A stretch of 64,000 nucleotides of DNA from Paraburkholderia sprentiae WSM5005 (GCF_001865575.2 NZ_CP017561.2:1798001-1862000), one strand, 5' to 3'. Counted from the first letter of the stretch, positions 36,215-46,150 are shown. Notes: generated by a model from the letters alone, not told the origin. A program made the numbers and translations.

Positions 36215-37501
36215 ATGACGCCACCACCGGCGTACGCCCCAGGAGTGTCCCGAACCGTGTCCAAAGCCGTGCCTGAAGCTGTCCCGAACGCTGATCTCGC
36301 CACCGTCCAGCCCGTCGAATCGCTCGTCGTGCCGGAACGGCTCGATGGCCGCGACGGCACCAATCGCGGCGCGGCGCAAACATCGCAGCTATCGGCGCGC
36401 AACGATCTCGACGCAGTGCGCGCGTGGCTGTCCAATTACGCGGATACCAAAACCACCTTCGACAACTACCGCAAGGAAGCCGAGCGTTTGCTGCTGTGGG
36501 CGGTCGTGCAGCTCGGCAAGCCGCTGTCGTCGCTGACGCACGAGGATCTGCTGCTGTTCAAGACGTTCATTGCCGATCCGCAACCAGTCGCGCGCTGGGT
36601 GTCGGCCAACGGCGGCAAGTACGCGCGCGGCGACGCGCGCTGGCGGCCGTTCAACGGGCCGCTGTCGCCCGCCAGCCAACGCCAGGCGCTGATCATCCTG
36701 AACGCGATGTTCACGTGGCTCGTCAATGCCGGCTATCTGCGCGGCAATCCGATGGCGCTGCTGCGGCAGCGCGCGAAGCGCTCGGCGCCGCGCGTCACGC
36801 GCTACCTGTCGACGTCGCTGTGGGACGAAGTGAAGCTGTTCGTCGAGCAGCTGCCGCGAGACACCGATGCGCAGCGCGCGTACTACGCGCGCTGCCGCTG
36901 GTTGACCACGCTGTTCTATCTGCAGGGCATGCGCATTTCGGAAGTGGCCGGCGGGCAGATGGGCCAGTTCTTCAGAAGGCTCGGCGCGGACGGTCTGGAC
37001 CAGTGGTGGCTCGAAACGCTCGGCAAGGGCGACAAGGAGCGGATCGTGCCGGTATCGGCCGAACTGGTTCAGGAGCTGCGCAGCTACCGGACGCTGAACG
37101 GGTTGGCCGCGCTACCGACGCGCGCCGAAGAGACGCCGCTCGTGCTGCCGTTCAAAGGCCGCAACCGCTGCCTGTCGCGCTCGGCGATTCACGACGCGAT
37201 CAAGGGCATCTTCGCGGGCGCGGCAACCTGGCTGCGCGCGCGCGGTCCCGAATTCGGCGATCGCGCCGATGAACTCGAGCGCGCGTCGGCGCACTGGCTG
37301 CGGCACACGGCCGGGTCGCACCAGGCGGACGGCGGTGTCGATCTGCGCACGATCCGCGACAATCTCGGCCACGTCTCGCTGAATACGACCAGTCTTTACC
37401 TGCACACCGAGGACGACACACGGCATAGCGAAACCGTCAATCGGCATCGGATGAACTGGGACGACGCGAACTCCAAAGAAGGCAAGGCGGGCGGCAATTG
37501 A
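36215..37501 (+). CDS. Tyrosine-type site-specific recombinase/integrase
   Basis: 428 residues from ATG 36215 (GGAG six nt upstream); an in-frame extension to 35993 is Arg-rich and unlikely. The SAM-like core-binding domain (about 60-190) is followed by the catalytic domain with the active-site residues in place: R in LQGMRISEVAG, K in LGKGDKERIVPV, H-x-x-R in HWLRHTAGSH, H in LGHVSLNTT and nucleophile Y in SLYLH. It has no neighbouring excisionase, phage genes or tRNA, and codon use equals the backbone, so it is more likely a resident chromosomal recombinase than an island integrase. Confidence 0.9.
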   Translation: MTPPPAYAPGVSRTVSKAVPEAVPNADLATVQPVESLVVPERLDGRDGTNRGAAQTSQLSARNDLDAVRAWLSNYADTKTTFDNYRKEAERLLLWAVVQLGKPLSSLTHEDLLLFKTFIADPQPVARWVSANGGKYARGDARWRPFNGPLSPASQRQALIILNAMFTWLVNAGYLRGNPMALLRQRAKRSAPRVTRYLSTSLWDEVKLFVEQLPRDTDAQRAYYARCRWLTTLFYLQGMRISEVAGGQMGQFFRRLGADGLDQWWLETLGKGDKERIVPVSAELVQELRSYRTLNGLAALPTRAEETPLVLPFKGRNRCLSRSAIHDAIKGIFAGAATWLRARGPEFGDRADELERASAHWLRHTAGSHQADGGVDLRTIRDNLGHVSLNTTSLYLHTEDDTRHSETVNRHRMNWDDANSKEGKAGGN

Positions 37502-37858
37502 GCGTGGATCGGGCGTATGGGACGCCCAACCGCGCCTAAAGCGCCTGCGTACGCCGCCCCGCTCCCCCAGCTCCCCGCCAATACCACCCCATTGCCCGCT
37601 AGAATTGCCGGCTTTGCCCGCGTCGGGCGCGCCGCAAGGCAAAATACGGGTTTTGCGCGCGCCGCCCGCGCGGCCGACCAGCTCGCCAAGCGTCCCATAC
37701 CGTCTTGCGGCCCAGCGGTAGCACATCGCCTCGGGCAGGCGCCCCCGGCTGCGCGCCCATCGCCACATCACAGCCCCGCCCGGCCGTCAGCTTCACCGCC
37801 CGGCGAGCGCGGCGCGGCGAGGACCGCTCGTCCCCAACACAGCAGATCAGGAGCCTTT
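37502..37858. other. Intergenic region upstream of the DUF2760-Hsp70 operon
   Basis: 357 nt of very G+C-rich sequence. No credible gene. It must contain the operon promoter, but no convincing -10/-35 pair was identified; AGGAGCC precedes the ATG at 37859. Confidence 0.4.
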
Positions 37859-38440
37859 ATGAGCGATTCGAATCCATCTTTCCTCGGCCGGATTTCGCTG
37901 GCCGTCGGCACGTTTTTCAGCATTCTCGGCAGCGGCGAGTTCGCCGCCGACGTACTGCGCCTGCGCAACGGCGAAAAGATCGGCGCGGCCGTGCAGGCCG
38001 CCCCCGCTGCGCAACCGGAGCCGCAACCGACGCCACAACGCGCGCCGGTGCTGAAGGAGGCCAGCCCCGACGCCGCGCTGCAGCTGCTCGGCCTGCTGCA
38101 GCGTGATGCGCGCTTCATCGATTTCGTCGAGGAAGACATCAAGGGCTATAGCGACGCCGACATCGGCGCCGCCGCGCGCCTCGTGCACGAAGGCTGCCGC
38201 GCGACGCTGCGCGAGCACTTCACGATCCGCCCGGTGCGCGACGAAGCCGAAGGCAGCCGCGTGACGCTGCCCGAAGGCTTCGACGCGAGTTCGATCCGTC
38301 TGACCGGCAACGTTGTCGGCAGCGCGCCGTTTAACGGCAGCATCAGCCATCGCGGTTGGCGCGTCGACGAGGTGCGTCTGCCGAAGCTCGCGCACGGCCA
38401 TCACGCGACGGTCATCGCACCGGCGGAGGTGGAGCTATGA
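37859..38440 (+). CDS. DUF2760 domain protein
   Basis: 193-residue protein from ATG 37859. A short hydrophobic N-terminal part (ISLAVGTFFSILGSGEFAAD) is followed by a Pro/Ala-rich linker and the DUF2760 domain (about 65-193; LQLLGLLQRDARFIDFVEED, then HEGCRATLREHF and SHRGWRVDEVRLPKLAHGHH). Function unknown; the family usually sits directly upstream of two Hsp70-like genes, as here. Its stop overlaps the next ATG (ATGA at 38437-38440), so production of the two proteins is coupled. Confidence 0.88.
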   Translation: MSDSNPSFLGRISLAVGTFFSILGSGEFAADVLRLRNGEKIGAAVQAAPAAQPEPQPTPQRAPVLKEASPDAALQLLGLLQRDARFIDFVEEDIKGYSDADIGAAARLVHEGCRATLREHFTIRPVRDEAEGSRVTLPEGFDASSIRLTGNVVGSAPFNGSISHRGWRVDEVRLPKLAHGHHATVIAPAEVEL

Positions 38441-40284
38441 GCGACGCACGCTACTCGATCGGCATCGATCTCGGCACCACGCACTGCGCGCTGTCCTACG
38501 TGGACACGCACGCGAGCGACGGCGAGAAAACCACCCAGCACGTGCTGTCGATCGCGCAGCTCACGGGTCCCGGCGCAATCGACAATCTGCCGCTGCTGCC
38601 TTCGTTCCTGTACCTGCCGCATCCCGACGAACTGGCCTCCGGCGACCTGCACCTGCCGTGGACCGGCCAGCGCGAATTCGCGGTCGGCGAATTCGCGCGC
38701 AGCCGCGGCGCCGGCACGCCGATCCGGCTCGTGTCGAGCGCGAAAAGCTGGCTGTGTCATCCGGGCGTCGACCGCCGCGCGGGCATTCTGCCGAACGACG
38801 CGCCGCCTGAAGTCGCGCGCGTGTCGCCGCTCGAAAGCTCGGTGCGCTATCTGACGCACTTGCGCGAGGCGTGGGACCACGCGCATCCGGACGCGCCGTT
38901 CGGCGAGCAGGACGTCACGGTGACGATTCCCGCGTCGTTCGACCCGGCCGCGCGCGAGCTGACCGCGGAAGCGGCCGAGGCTGCCGGCTTCGCCCGCATG
39001 ACGCTGCTCGAGGAGCCGCAGGCGGCGCTCTACAGCTGGATCCAGAAGAGCGGCGGGCAGTGGCGCAGGCAGGTCAAGATCGGCGACATCATCCTCGTGG
39101 TCGACGTCGGCGGCGGCACGACCGACCTGTCGCTGATCGCGGTGATCGAGCGCGACGGCAATCTCGAACTGCATCGCGTCGCGGTCGGCGATCACATTCT
39201 GCTCGGCGGCGACAACATGGACCTCGCGCTCGCGCACGTGGTCGCGCGCAAGCTCGCAGCGCTTGGCACCCAGGCCGACGCCTGGCAACTACGCGCGCTC
39301 ACTTACGCTTGCCGCGCGGCGAAGGAGACGTTGCTCAGCGACCCCGCCACCGAGACCGTGCCGCTGGTCGTGCCGAGCCGCGGCTCGAAGCTGATCGGCG
39401 GCTCGATCCGTAGCGAGCTGACACGCGCCGAACTCACGCAGACGATCCTCGACGGCTTCTTCCCGCAGGTCGACAGCGCCGCACGTCCGGTGAGCCGCGC
39501 ACGGGTCGGTCTGACGCAGCTCGGCCTGCCGTATGCGCAGGACGCGGGCATCACGCGGCATCTGGCCGGATTCCTCGGCCGTCAGGTCGGCGCGCTCGCC
39601 GAACTGGAAGGACTGCGCGAGCATGTCGCCCCCGACGCGAGCTTCCTGCACCCCACCGCGGTGCTGTTCAACGGCGGCGTGTTCAAGTCGACGCTGCTGG
39701 TCGAGCGCATCATGGCCACGCTGAACGGCTGGCTAGCGGCCGAAGGCGCGGCGCCCGCGCGTCTGCTCGAGGGCGCAGACCTCGATCTGGCGGTCGCGCG
39801 CGGCGCGGCCTACTACGGCTACGTGCGACGCGGCCGCGGCGTGCGGATTCGCGGCGGCACCGCGCGCGCGTACTACATCGCGATCGAATCGGCGATGCCG
39901 GCCGTGCCCGGCCTCGAGCCGCCGGTACAGGCACTGTGCGTCGCGCCGTTCGGCATGGAGGAAGGCACCGACGCGCAACTGCCCGCCCAGGAGTTTGGGC
40001 TGGTCGTCGGCGAGCCCGTGCATTTCCGTTTCTTCGGCTCGTCGGTGCGTCGTCAGGATCAGGTCGGCACGCTGCTCGATTACTGGGGACCCGAGGAGTT
40101 GCAGGAGCTCGAGGAAATCCAGGCGACGCTGCCGGCGGCCGGCCGCAGCGCCGGTGAAGTCGTGCCCGTGAAGCTGCATGCGCGCGTGACCGAAGCGGGC
40201 ACGCTCGAACTCGAGGCGATCCCGCGCGGCTCGGACGAGCGCTGGAAAGTGGAATTCGACGTGCGCGGCAACGCGAGTGCGTGA
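38437..40284 (+). CDS. Hsp70-family protein A (DnaK-like, non-canonical)
   Basis: 615-residue actin-fold ATPase. ATP-binding motifs are clear: phosphate-1 YSIGIDLGTTHCALSYV, connect/phosphate-2 ILVVDVGGGTTDLSLIAV, and LLEEPQAALYSW. The C-terminal part is not a standard DnaK substrate-binding domain with EEVD tail but a shorter beta-rich region (HFRFFGSSVRRQDQVGTLLD, LEAIPRGSDERWKVEFDV). It probably acts with the next protein and DUF2760 as a specialised chaperone or envelope-assembly complex; substrates unknown. The start overlaps the preceding stop, and its own stop overlaps the GTG/ATG of the next gene. Confidence 0.9.
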   Translation: MSDARYSIGIDLGTTHCALSYVDTHASDGEKTTQHVLSIAQLTGPGAIDNLPLLPSFLYLPHPDELASGDLHLPWTGQREFAVGEFARSRGAGTPIRLVSSAKSWLCHPGVDRRAGILPNDAPPEVARVSPLESSVRYLTHLREAWDHAHPDAPFGEQDVTVTIPASFDPAARELTAEAAEAAGFARMTLLEEPQAALYSWIQKSGGQWRRQVKIGDIILVVDVGGGTTDLSLIAVIERDGNLELHRVAVGDHILLGGDNMDLALAHVVARKLAALGTQADAWQLRALTYACRAAKETLLSDPATETVPLVVPSRGSKLIGGSIRSELTRAELTQTILDGFFPQVDSAARPVSRARVGLTQLGLPYAQDAGITRHLAGFLGRQVGALAELEGLREHVAPDASFLHPTAVLFNGGVFKSTLLVERIMATLNGWLAAEGAAPARLLEGADLDLAVARGAAYYGYVRRGRGVRIRGGTARAYYIAIESAMPAVPGLEPPVQALCVAPFGMEEGTDAQLPAQEFGLVVGEPVHFRFFGSSVRRQDQVGTLLDYWGPEELQELEEIQATLPAAGRSAGEVVPVKLHARVTEAGTLELEAIPRGSDERWKVEFDVRGNASA

Positions 40285-43184
40285 TTGACATGAAGCGGTA
40301 CAGCGTCGGCATCGATCTCGGCACCAGCAACACGGTGCTCGCGTACGCGCAAGCCGGATCGCAGCAGATCCGCGTGTTCGAGATCGAACAGCTGGTGAGC
40401 CCCGGCGAGGTCGCCGCGCGGCCGCTGTTGCCGTCGGTGCGCTATCAGACGGCCGACGGCGAGCTGAGCGCGGCCGACCTGCAATTGCCGTGGTCGGCCG
40501 CGAACGCGGCGGCGGGCAACGCCAGCAATGCCAGCAACGCCGTGCCGCCGGTCGTGGTCGGCCGGCTCGCGCGGCTGCTCGGCGCGCAGGTGCCGGGGCG
40601 GCTGGTCGCGAGCGCGAAAAGCTGGCTGTCGAACGCATCGGTCGATCGCGTCGCGCCGATCCTGCCGTGGGGCGCGCCCGACGACGTCCGCAAGATTTCG
40701 CCGCTCGACGCGAGCGCGAGCTACCTCGCGCACGTGCGCGCCGCATGGAATCAGCAGTTTCCGAAGGCGCCGCTCGAACAGCAGGACGTCGTGCTGACGG
40801 TGCCCGCGTCGTTCGACGAAGGCGCGCGCGCGTTGACCGTCGAGGCGGCGCGGCTCGCGGGCCTGCCGTCGCTGCGGCTGCTCGAGGAGCCGCAGGCCGC
40901 CTTCTACGACTGGCTGTTCCGGCATCGCGAGACGCTTGCGGACGAGCTTGCGGCGACCCGGCTCGTGCTGATCTGCGACGTCGGCGGCGGCACCACCGAT
41001 CTGACGCTGATCGAAGTCGGCCTCACCGACGACGGCGAGCCGCGCCTCGCGCGCGTCGGCGTCGGCAATCACCTGATGCTCGGCGGCGACAACATGGACC
41101 TCGCGCTCGCGCATCGGGTCGAGGCGCGGCTGTTGGACGGTGCCGCTCGCGCGGGTGGCTCAGGTACCGGCGCGCAGGCGCCGCAGCGGCTGTCGGCGGC
41201 GAGCCTGTCGCAGTTGATCGAGCGATGCCGCGTCGCGAAGGAGCAGCTGCTTGGTGCGCAGGCGCCGGAGTCGGCGCCGGTCACGTTGCTCGGCGCGGGC
41301 TCGAAGCTGATCGGCGGCGCGCGCACCGCGCAGCTCACGCGCGACGAGGTCGAGAAGATCATCGTCGATGGTTTCTTTCCGCGGGTGGCCGCCCATGAGC
41401 GGCCGGGCCGCGCGCGCGGCGCGATCGTCGAATTCGGCCTGCCGTATGCGACCGACGCGGCGGTCACGCGGCACATCGCGGCATTTCTCGCGCGCTTCGC
41501 CGGGCCGTCGCGCAAGGCCTTGGGCGCGGCTTCCAGCACGCCCGACGAAGGCGCCGCAGCCGCCCTGCCCGTTCCCGACACGCTGCTGCTCAACGGCGGC
41601 GTGTTCCGCGCCGACGCGCTATCGCGGCGTCTCGCCGACACGCTCGGCGGCTGGCGCGGCGCGCCGCTCAAGGTGCTGCACAACGACAACCCCGACGTTG
41701 CGGTCGCGCGCGGCGCGGTCGCCTATATGCTCGCGCGCGCGGGTTTCGCACCGAAAATCGGCGGCGGTTCGCCGCGCAGCTATTTTCTGCTGCTCGACGA
41801 CACGCCTGCCGGCCAGCACGACGCCGAGCCGGAGGCGGCACCGGCGCAACGCGGTATCTGCCTGCTGCCGCGTGGCGCCGACGAGGGACACGAAATTCTG
41901 ATCGCGGATCGCACGTTCGCGCTGCGGCTCGGGCATCCGGTGCGCTTTCACCTCGTGTCGTCGAGTGCGGACACCGCGTACCAGCCCGGCGAGCTGGTCG
42001 ATCTCGCGGGCGGCGACTTCGTGCGCCTGCCGCCGATCGCGACGATCGTGCAACCGCGCGACGGCCACCGCGCGCGAGAAACCGCAGTGCGCATCGCGAC
42101 GTCGCTGACCGAGCTGGGCACGCTCGACGTGCATTGCATCGAGCTCGACGATCCATCGCAACGCTGGCTGCTCGAATTCCAGTTGCGCCGCGACGACGCG
42201 CAAGTGCACCTGCCCGTCGATGGCGCGCCGCAACGCCATCCGGCGCTCGATCGCGCGATCGAACTGATCGACCGTTGCTTCGGCGCCCGCGCGCACAACG
42301 TCGACTCGAAGGAAATCAAACGGCTGCGCGCGCAGCTCGAACATCTGCTCGGCCCGCGCGATAGCTGGAACAGCGCGTTGCTGCGCGAGCTGTTCGGCGC
42401 GCTGTGGGAGCGCGCGCGCCGCCGGCGCCGCTCGGCCGATCACGAGCGCCTGTGGCTGAATCTGGCCGGCTATTGCGTGCGGCCCGGCTTTGGCTATCCG
42501 CTCGACGAATGGCGCGTCGAGCAACTGTGGACGCTGTTCGACGACGGCATCCAGTACGTGACCGACAGCCAGGTGTGGTCCGAATGGTGGACGCTGTGGC
42601 GGCGTGCGGCCGGTGGTCTCGGCGAAGACGCGCAGCTGCGGGTGCTCGACGCGATGGACTATCTGCAGAAGGCCGCGCAATCGCGTCACAAGCTGCCGTT
42701 CGATGTCGCGAAGACCGGCTTCGCCGATAGGGTGCGCCTGTCCGCATCCCTCGAACGGATTCCTGCGGAACGCAAGATCGAACTCGGCGAGTCGGTGCTC
42801 ACGCGTCTGAAAAAGCCTGCGGAAAACCATCAAAGCTGGTGGGCGGTCGGACGGATCGGCGCGCGTCAGCCGTTCTACGGCAGCGCGCATAGCGTCGTGC
42901 CGCCCGGGGTCGCCGCGCAATGGCTCGACGCGATCCTCGCGCTCGACTGGAAGAAGGTCGACCCTGCCGCGTTCGCCGCCGTCCAGATCGCCCGCATGAC
43001 CGGCGACCGCTCGCGCGATCTGTCCGACGAGCTGCGCGCGAGCGTCGTGCGACGGCTCGAAGCGGCGAGTGCACCGCGCGCCTGGATCATGATGGTCAGC
43101 GAAGTCGTCGCCCTCGATAACGCCGACGAAGGTCGCGTGTTCGGCGAATCGCTGCCGGTGGGGTTGAAGCTGATCAGCGGCTAA
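40281..43184 (+). CDS. Hsp70-family protein B with long C-terminal extension (DUF3731-type)
   Basis: About 965 residues (GTG 40281 overlapping the previous stop, or ATG 40290). It is a paralogue of the preceding protein: YSVGIDLGTSNTVLAYA, LICDVGGGTTDLTLIEV, LLEEPQAAFYDWL and the HLMLGGDNMDLALAH segment are shared. After the Hsp70 region (to about 640) comes a helical C-terminal extension of over 300 residues (FGYPLDEWRVEQLWTLFDDG, SEWWTLWRRAAGG, ENHQSWWAVGRIGARQPFYG) resembling DUF3731. The extension distinguishes it from protein A and from DnaK. Role inferred as partner chaperone. Confidence 0.9.
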   Translation: MIDMKRYSVGIDLGTSNTVLAYAQAGSQQIRVFEIEQLVSPGEVAARPLLPSVRYQTADGELSAADLQLPWSAANAAAGNASNASNAVPPVVVGRLARLLGAQVPGRLVASAKSWLSNASVDRVAPILPWGAPDDVRKISPLDASASYLAHVRAAWNQQFPKAPLEQQDVVLTVPASFDEGARALTVEAARLAGLPSLRLLEEPQAAFYDWLFRHRETLADELAATRLVLICDVGGGTTDLTLIEVGLTDDGEPRLARVGVGNHLMLGGDNMDLALAHRVEARLLDGAARAGGSGTGAQAPQRLSAASLSQLIERCRVAKEQLLGAQAPESAPVTLLGAGSKLIGGARTAQLTRDEVEKIIVDGFFPRVAAHERPGRARGAIVEFGLPYATDAAVTRHIAAFLARFAGPSRKALGAASSTPDEGAAAALPVPDTLLLNGGVFRADALSRRLADTLGGWRGAPLKVLHNDNPDVAVARGAVAYMLARAGFAPKIGGGSPRSYFLLLDDTPAGQHDAEPEAAPAQRGICLLPRGADEGHEILIADRTFALRLGHPVRFHLVSSSADTAYQPGELVDLAGGDFVRLPPIATIVQPRDGHRARETAVRIATSLTELGTLDVHCIELDDPSQRWLLEFQLRRDDAQVHLPVDGAPQRHPALDRAIELIDRCFGARAHNVDSKEIKRLRAQLEHLLGPRDSWNSALLRELFGALWERARRRRRSADHERLWLNLAGYCVRPGFGYPLDEWRVEQLWTLFDDGIQYVTDSQVWSEWWTLWRRAAGGLGEDAQLRVLDAMDYLQKAAQSRHKLPFDVAKTGFADRVRLSASLERIPAERKIELGESVLTRLKKPAENHQSWWAVGRIGARQPFYGSAHSVVPPGVAAQWLDAILALDWKKVDPAAFAAVQIARMTGDRSRDLSDELRASVVRRLEAASAPRAWIMMVSEVVALDNADEGRVFGESLPVGLKLISG

Positions 43185-43283
43185 AGCGGGTTGCGCGGAG
43201 CGAAGCTCCGCACCGCTCCTGCGACGATGAGCGTGGCTGCGGCACGTCGCTGCGATGACGGCGCTTTCAGATTCCGGCTTCCG

Positions 43284-44819
43284 TCACGCTCCGCCCTGCT
43301 TGCGCATCTGCCCGATAGCGCGAGCGCGCGCAGCCTCGGACTCCCGGACGAGCCGGTACGCAACGTAATATTTAAAGACATTGCGCACGTATGTCGTTGG
43401 TTCGATACCGATTTTCTCGGCGACTACGATTTCGACATTGTTGAACCACTTGTCAGGATCGAGACCGCGCGCTGCCGCTTCTTTGCGCATTTTGGCGATG
43501 TTCGAAGGTCCTGCGTTGTAGCTTGCGAATGCGAACAGCGAGCGGTCTCTTTCCGAGAAGTGAGCACCGGGAAAGTAACGGGCCATCAGCACGTCGAGAT
43601 ATTTCGCTCCCGCATGGATGTTGGACTCCGCCACCCTGATGTCGCCAACCGCAAGTTCCTTCCCCGTGGCTGGCATCAGTTGCATGATCCCGATTGCGCC
43701 GACATGACTGCGGGCGCTCTGGTTCAGCTGGGATTCCTGAAAGCCCTGAGCTGCAAGCAAAAGCGGATCGAAGCCGTACTGCGCACCGTATTTTTCGAAG
43801 AGACCGACCGTCTGTCTGAACCGCTTCAGCTCCGCTGACTCCGTATTGTTGGAGATCTGCTTGATGCGCTTCATTTCCTGCTGCAGACGGACTTCCGCGA
43901 CACTCTGCTTCTTCAGGTAATTCAGGTAGAAGTCGTTGATCGCGTCCTTCAGTTTGGGGCTCTTGAGGCGCACCGCCCAGCCGATGTAGCCTGCGTCGCG
44001 CACCGAAATATCGTTGTGCACGACGATTCCAGCCAGTACCGGCGCCCATACCTTTGCTTTCCAGTCGTCCACGACGAGGATCTGGAGCAGTCCGACATTG
44101 AGCATCTCCATCGCGTCCTCGTCCTCGAGCGCGTCGGGCAGCGGCACCAGTTTCACCGGAGCTTTGCCTTCCTTGCGAAAACGCGCGTTCAACGCTTTGA
44201 GGCTCTCGTCATAGCTGCTGCTTGGCCGCACATGGACCGTCTTACCGCTGAGATCGTTGAGCTTCGCGAGGGCCGGCGACTTCGGCCCGGTTACGACCAC
44301 TTCGCGTACTGCTGTCCGGTCGCGCGGCGCCACGAAGTCGACCTGCTTCAGGCGGGCCTCCGTGACCGTCAGATTGCCCGCGGCGATGTCGCCCCGGCCC
44401 GCTACCAGCCCGGGCAGCAACTGGTCGCGAGTCGTCGGAATGATGACCAGGGTGAGCGGACGCTTGCCGAGCGTCGCCCGGTACTTCTTGTTCACATAAC
44501 GCTCGAAGTCCCGCATGAGACCGGCGGTCAGCCCACGTTCGTGACCTTGCTCGTTCAGATAGAGCGTTCGACTGTAGGGAACCAGCACGCGGATTAGACG
44601 CCGGTCGAGCATGGCGTCGAAATCGCCCATGAACGGTTGATTGCCGAGATCGATACGGCGCGTTGCGGGAGCCGACGCCGGGGCGGTAGGAGATGCCGGG
44701 AGGGCAGACGAGGCGGCCGGCTGCGCGGCGACACTTTGGCCGGCGACGCACGCCGCGGGGCCGACGATCATGCCTGAGCAGAACGCCGCAACGTACAACA
44801 ACGTATGAATGATGCGCAT
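43284..44819 (-). CDS. MltF-like lytic transglycosylase with solute-binding domain
   Basis: 511-residue envelope protein. Signal peptide or lipoprotein-like leader (hydrophobic 5-25), a Pro/Ala/Ser linker, then a bacterial extracellular solute-binding domain 3 (about 75-320, RLIRVLVPYSRTLYLNEQG, DRDRTAVREVV-like strands) and a C-terminal SLT domain (about 345-490). The SLT domain holds the catalytic Glu in AAQGFQESQLNQSARS, followed by VGAIGIMQLMPATGKELA and SYNAGPSNI. This domain order is that of MltF (YfhD), which cleaves peptidoglycan and is regulated by ligand binding. Convergent with the Hsp70 operon. TTGCC-ACGAT-GGCAA lies upstream at about 44880. Confidence 0.9.
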   Translation of the reverse strand: MRIIHTLLYVAAFCSGMIVGPAACVAGQSVAAQPAASSALPASPTAPASAPATRRIDLGNQPFMGDFDAMLDRRLIRVLVPYSRTLYLNEQGHERGLTAGLMRDFERYVNKKYRATLGKRPLTLVIIPTTRDQLLPGLVAGRGDIAAGNLTVTEARLKQVDFVAPRDRTAVREVVVTGPKSPALAKLNDLSGKTVHVRPSSSYDESLKALNARFRKEGKAPVKLVPLPDALEDEDAMEMLNVGLLQILVVDDWKAKVWAPVLAGIVVHNDISVRDAGYIGWAVRLKSPKLKDAINDFYLNYLKKQSVAEVRLQQEMKRIKQISNNTESAELKRFRQTVGLFEKYGAQYGFDPLLLAAQGFQESQLNQSARSHVGAIGIMQLMPATGKELAVGDIRVAESNIHAGAKYLDVLMARYFPGAHFSERDRSLFAFASYNAGPSNIAKMRKEAAARGLDPDKWFNNVEIVVAEKIGIEPTTYVRNVFKYYVAYRLVRESEAARARAIGQMRKQGGA

Positions 44820-44976
44820 CGTAAAAAGCCCTGCTGTCGCACCCGGCGACTGCGTCGACGTTCACTACGCGCATCATATTGCCACGATGGCAACGGGTGA
44901 AAATGGGACGATGGTCCTATAAACAATGCCGCCTTGACTGAAGGTAGAGACGTACCGGCTTAATCGCCAACGCCCA

Positions 44977-46008
44977 CTACGCCATCGTCACGCGATTTCG
45001 TCCTTTATGCTTCGAGCGATACAACGCACGGTCAGCGCTCGCGAAACCGTCGCGATGCGCGGGTCGAGACAGCTCGCTGATACATGTGAGCGACGCGCCA
45101 ATGCTGACCGTCACCACCCCAAGCGGCGACGCGCGATGCTCGATCGCGAGGTCCGCCACGCGCTGGCGCAGCGTTTCGAGCGTGTCTTCGAGCATCGATG
45201 GTTGCGCTTCGAGCACCAGCAGCCCGAACTCCTCGCCGCCCATGCGCCCGACCACGATGCGTTCGCTGTCGGCAGCGGCCTGCATCACGGAGGCGACCAG
45301 ACACAGACAGTGATCGCCGGCCTGATGACCATAGGTGTCGTTGTACTGCTTGAACCAGTCGACGTCGACGACCACCGAGCCCATCACGTCGCCGTCGCGC
45401 GCCTCCTTCCAGCGGCGCGCGATGCTTTCGAGCAGAAACCGCCGGTTGTACAACTGCGTGAGCGGATCGATCGCGGTGGCCGTGCGCATCTTCAGATCGT
45501 TTTCGATCATCGCGCGCAGGTGGTAGAACACGCCGCGCTGGCCCGCATCGAGCCGGCCCGGCGCCGGGTCCATCGCACACAGCGCGCCGACGATCTCGCC
45601 GTTCGGCGCGCGCAACGCGATCGCCGCGTAAAAGCGCACGAACGGATGACGCTTGACGAGCACGCATTCGCCGAAGCGACTGTCGTTGTGCGCATCCTCG
45701 ATCACGAACAGATCGGCGTCGCGCACCGCGTAGTCGGCGAGCGAACGCGCGCGCGTGACGAGCGGCATCGCCATGCCGACCTCGGCGCGATAGTGCTGAT
45801 GCTCCTCGTCGAGCAACACGATCGCGGTAATCGCCGCGCCCGTCACGCTCTTCAGAATCTCCGCCGCGTGTGTGAAGCACTCGCGCATCACCTGGTCGTC
45901 GTGCAACAGCCACTCGATGACCGAAGACTCGACCTCGGGTTCGCCGCTGGCGATCGAGTCGACTGGCATTCGGCTGGCGAGGCGATCGTTACTGTAAGCG
46001 AGTTGCAC
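44977..46008 (-). CDS. GAF-GGDEF diguanylate cyclase
   Basis: 343 residues (GTG 46008; an internal ATG at about 45969 is also possible). An N-terminal GAF domain (about 30-170; TGAAITAIVLLDEEHQHYRA, ALRAPNGEIVGALCAMDPAP) is followed by a GGDEF domain (about 180-343). The GGDEF domain has DPLTQLYNRR, DVDWFKQYNDTYGHQAGD and the active-site motif GGEEF, so synthesis of cyclic-di-GMP is expected. I see no R-x-x-D inhibitory site before GGEEF. Cytoplasmic, no membrane helices; the GAF domain presumably senses a small molecule. No EAL partner adjacent. Confidence 0.93.
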   Translation of the reverse strand: MQLAYSNDRLASRMPVDSIASGEPEVESSVIEWLLHDDQVMRECFTHAAEILKSVTGAAITAIVLLDEEHQHYRAEVGMAMPLVTRARSLADYAVRDADLFVIEDAHNDSRFGECVLVKRHPFVRFYAAIALRAPNGEIVGALCAMDPAPGRLDAGQRGVFYHLRAMIENDLKMRTATAIDPLTQLYNRRFLLESIARRWKEARDGDVMGSVVVDVDWFKQYNDTYGHQAGDHCLCLVASVMQAAADSERIVVGRMGGEEFGLLVLEAQPSMLEDTLETLRQRVADLAIEHRASPLGVVTVSIGASLTCISELSRPAHRDGFASADRALYRSKHKGRNRVTMA

Positions 46009-46114
46009 GGCAGGGTTCCAGAAGGGGCTTAGCTTATGTCAACGGCATAGGCACGCGAAACTTGAGCACAGAATGTGGGATTGCGCGCGAGCGCCCGAGC
46101 GCATCCGGCGGCCC

Positions 46115-46150
46115 AAAAAAAAATGGGCCGGCTCTCGCGAGCCGGCCCAT
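46115..46150 (-). terminator. Intrinsic terminator of argG
   Basis: A 12-bp perfect stem (ATGGGCCGGCTC 46123-46134 with GAGCCGGCCCAT 46139-46150) with a 4-nt loop, followed on the minus strand by nine T (46123-46115). Its start lies about 38 nt past the argG stop. Confidence 0.95.

Noticed and set aside
35993..37501. Integrase gene as marker of a genomic island
   Set aside because: No adjacent tRNA, direct repeats or cargo; surrounding genes have backbone composition.
41619..42920. 433-codon minus-strand frame opposite the second Hsp70 gene
   Set aside because: Antisense shadow; no motif or ribosome site, while the plus strand encodes Hsp70.
43191..43283. Short GCGGAGC-GAA-GCTCCGC hairpin between convergent genes
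   Set aside because: Only a 7-bp stem and no T-run in either direction, so not listed as a terminator.
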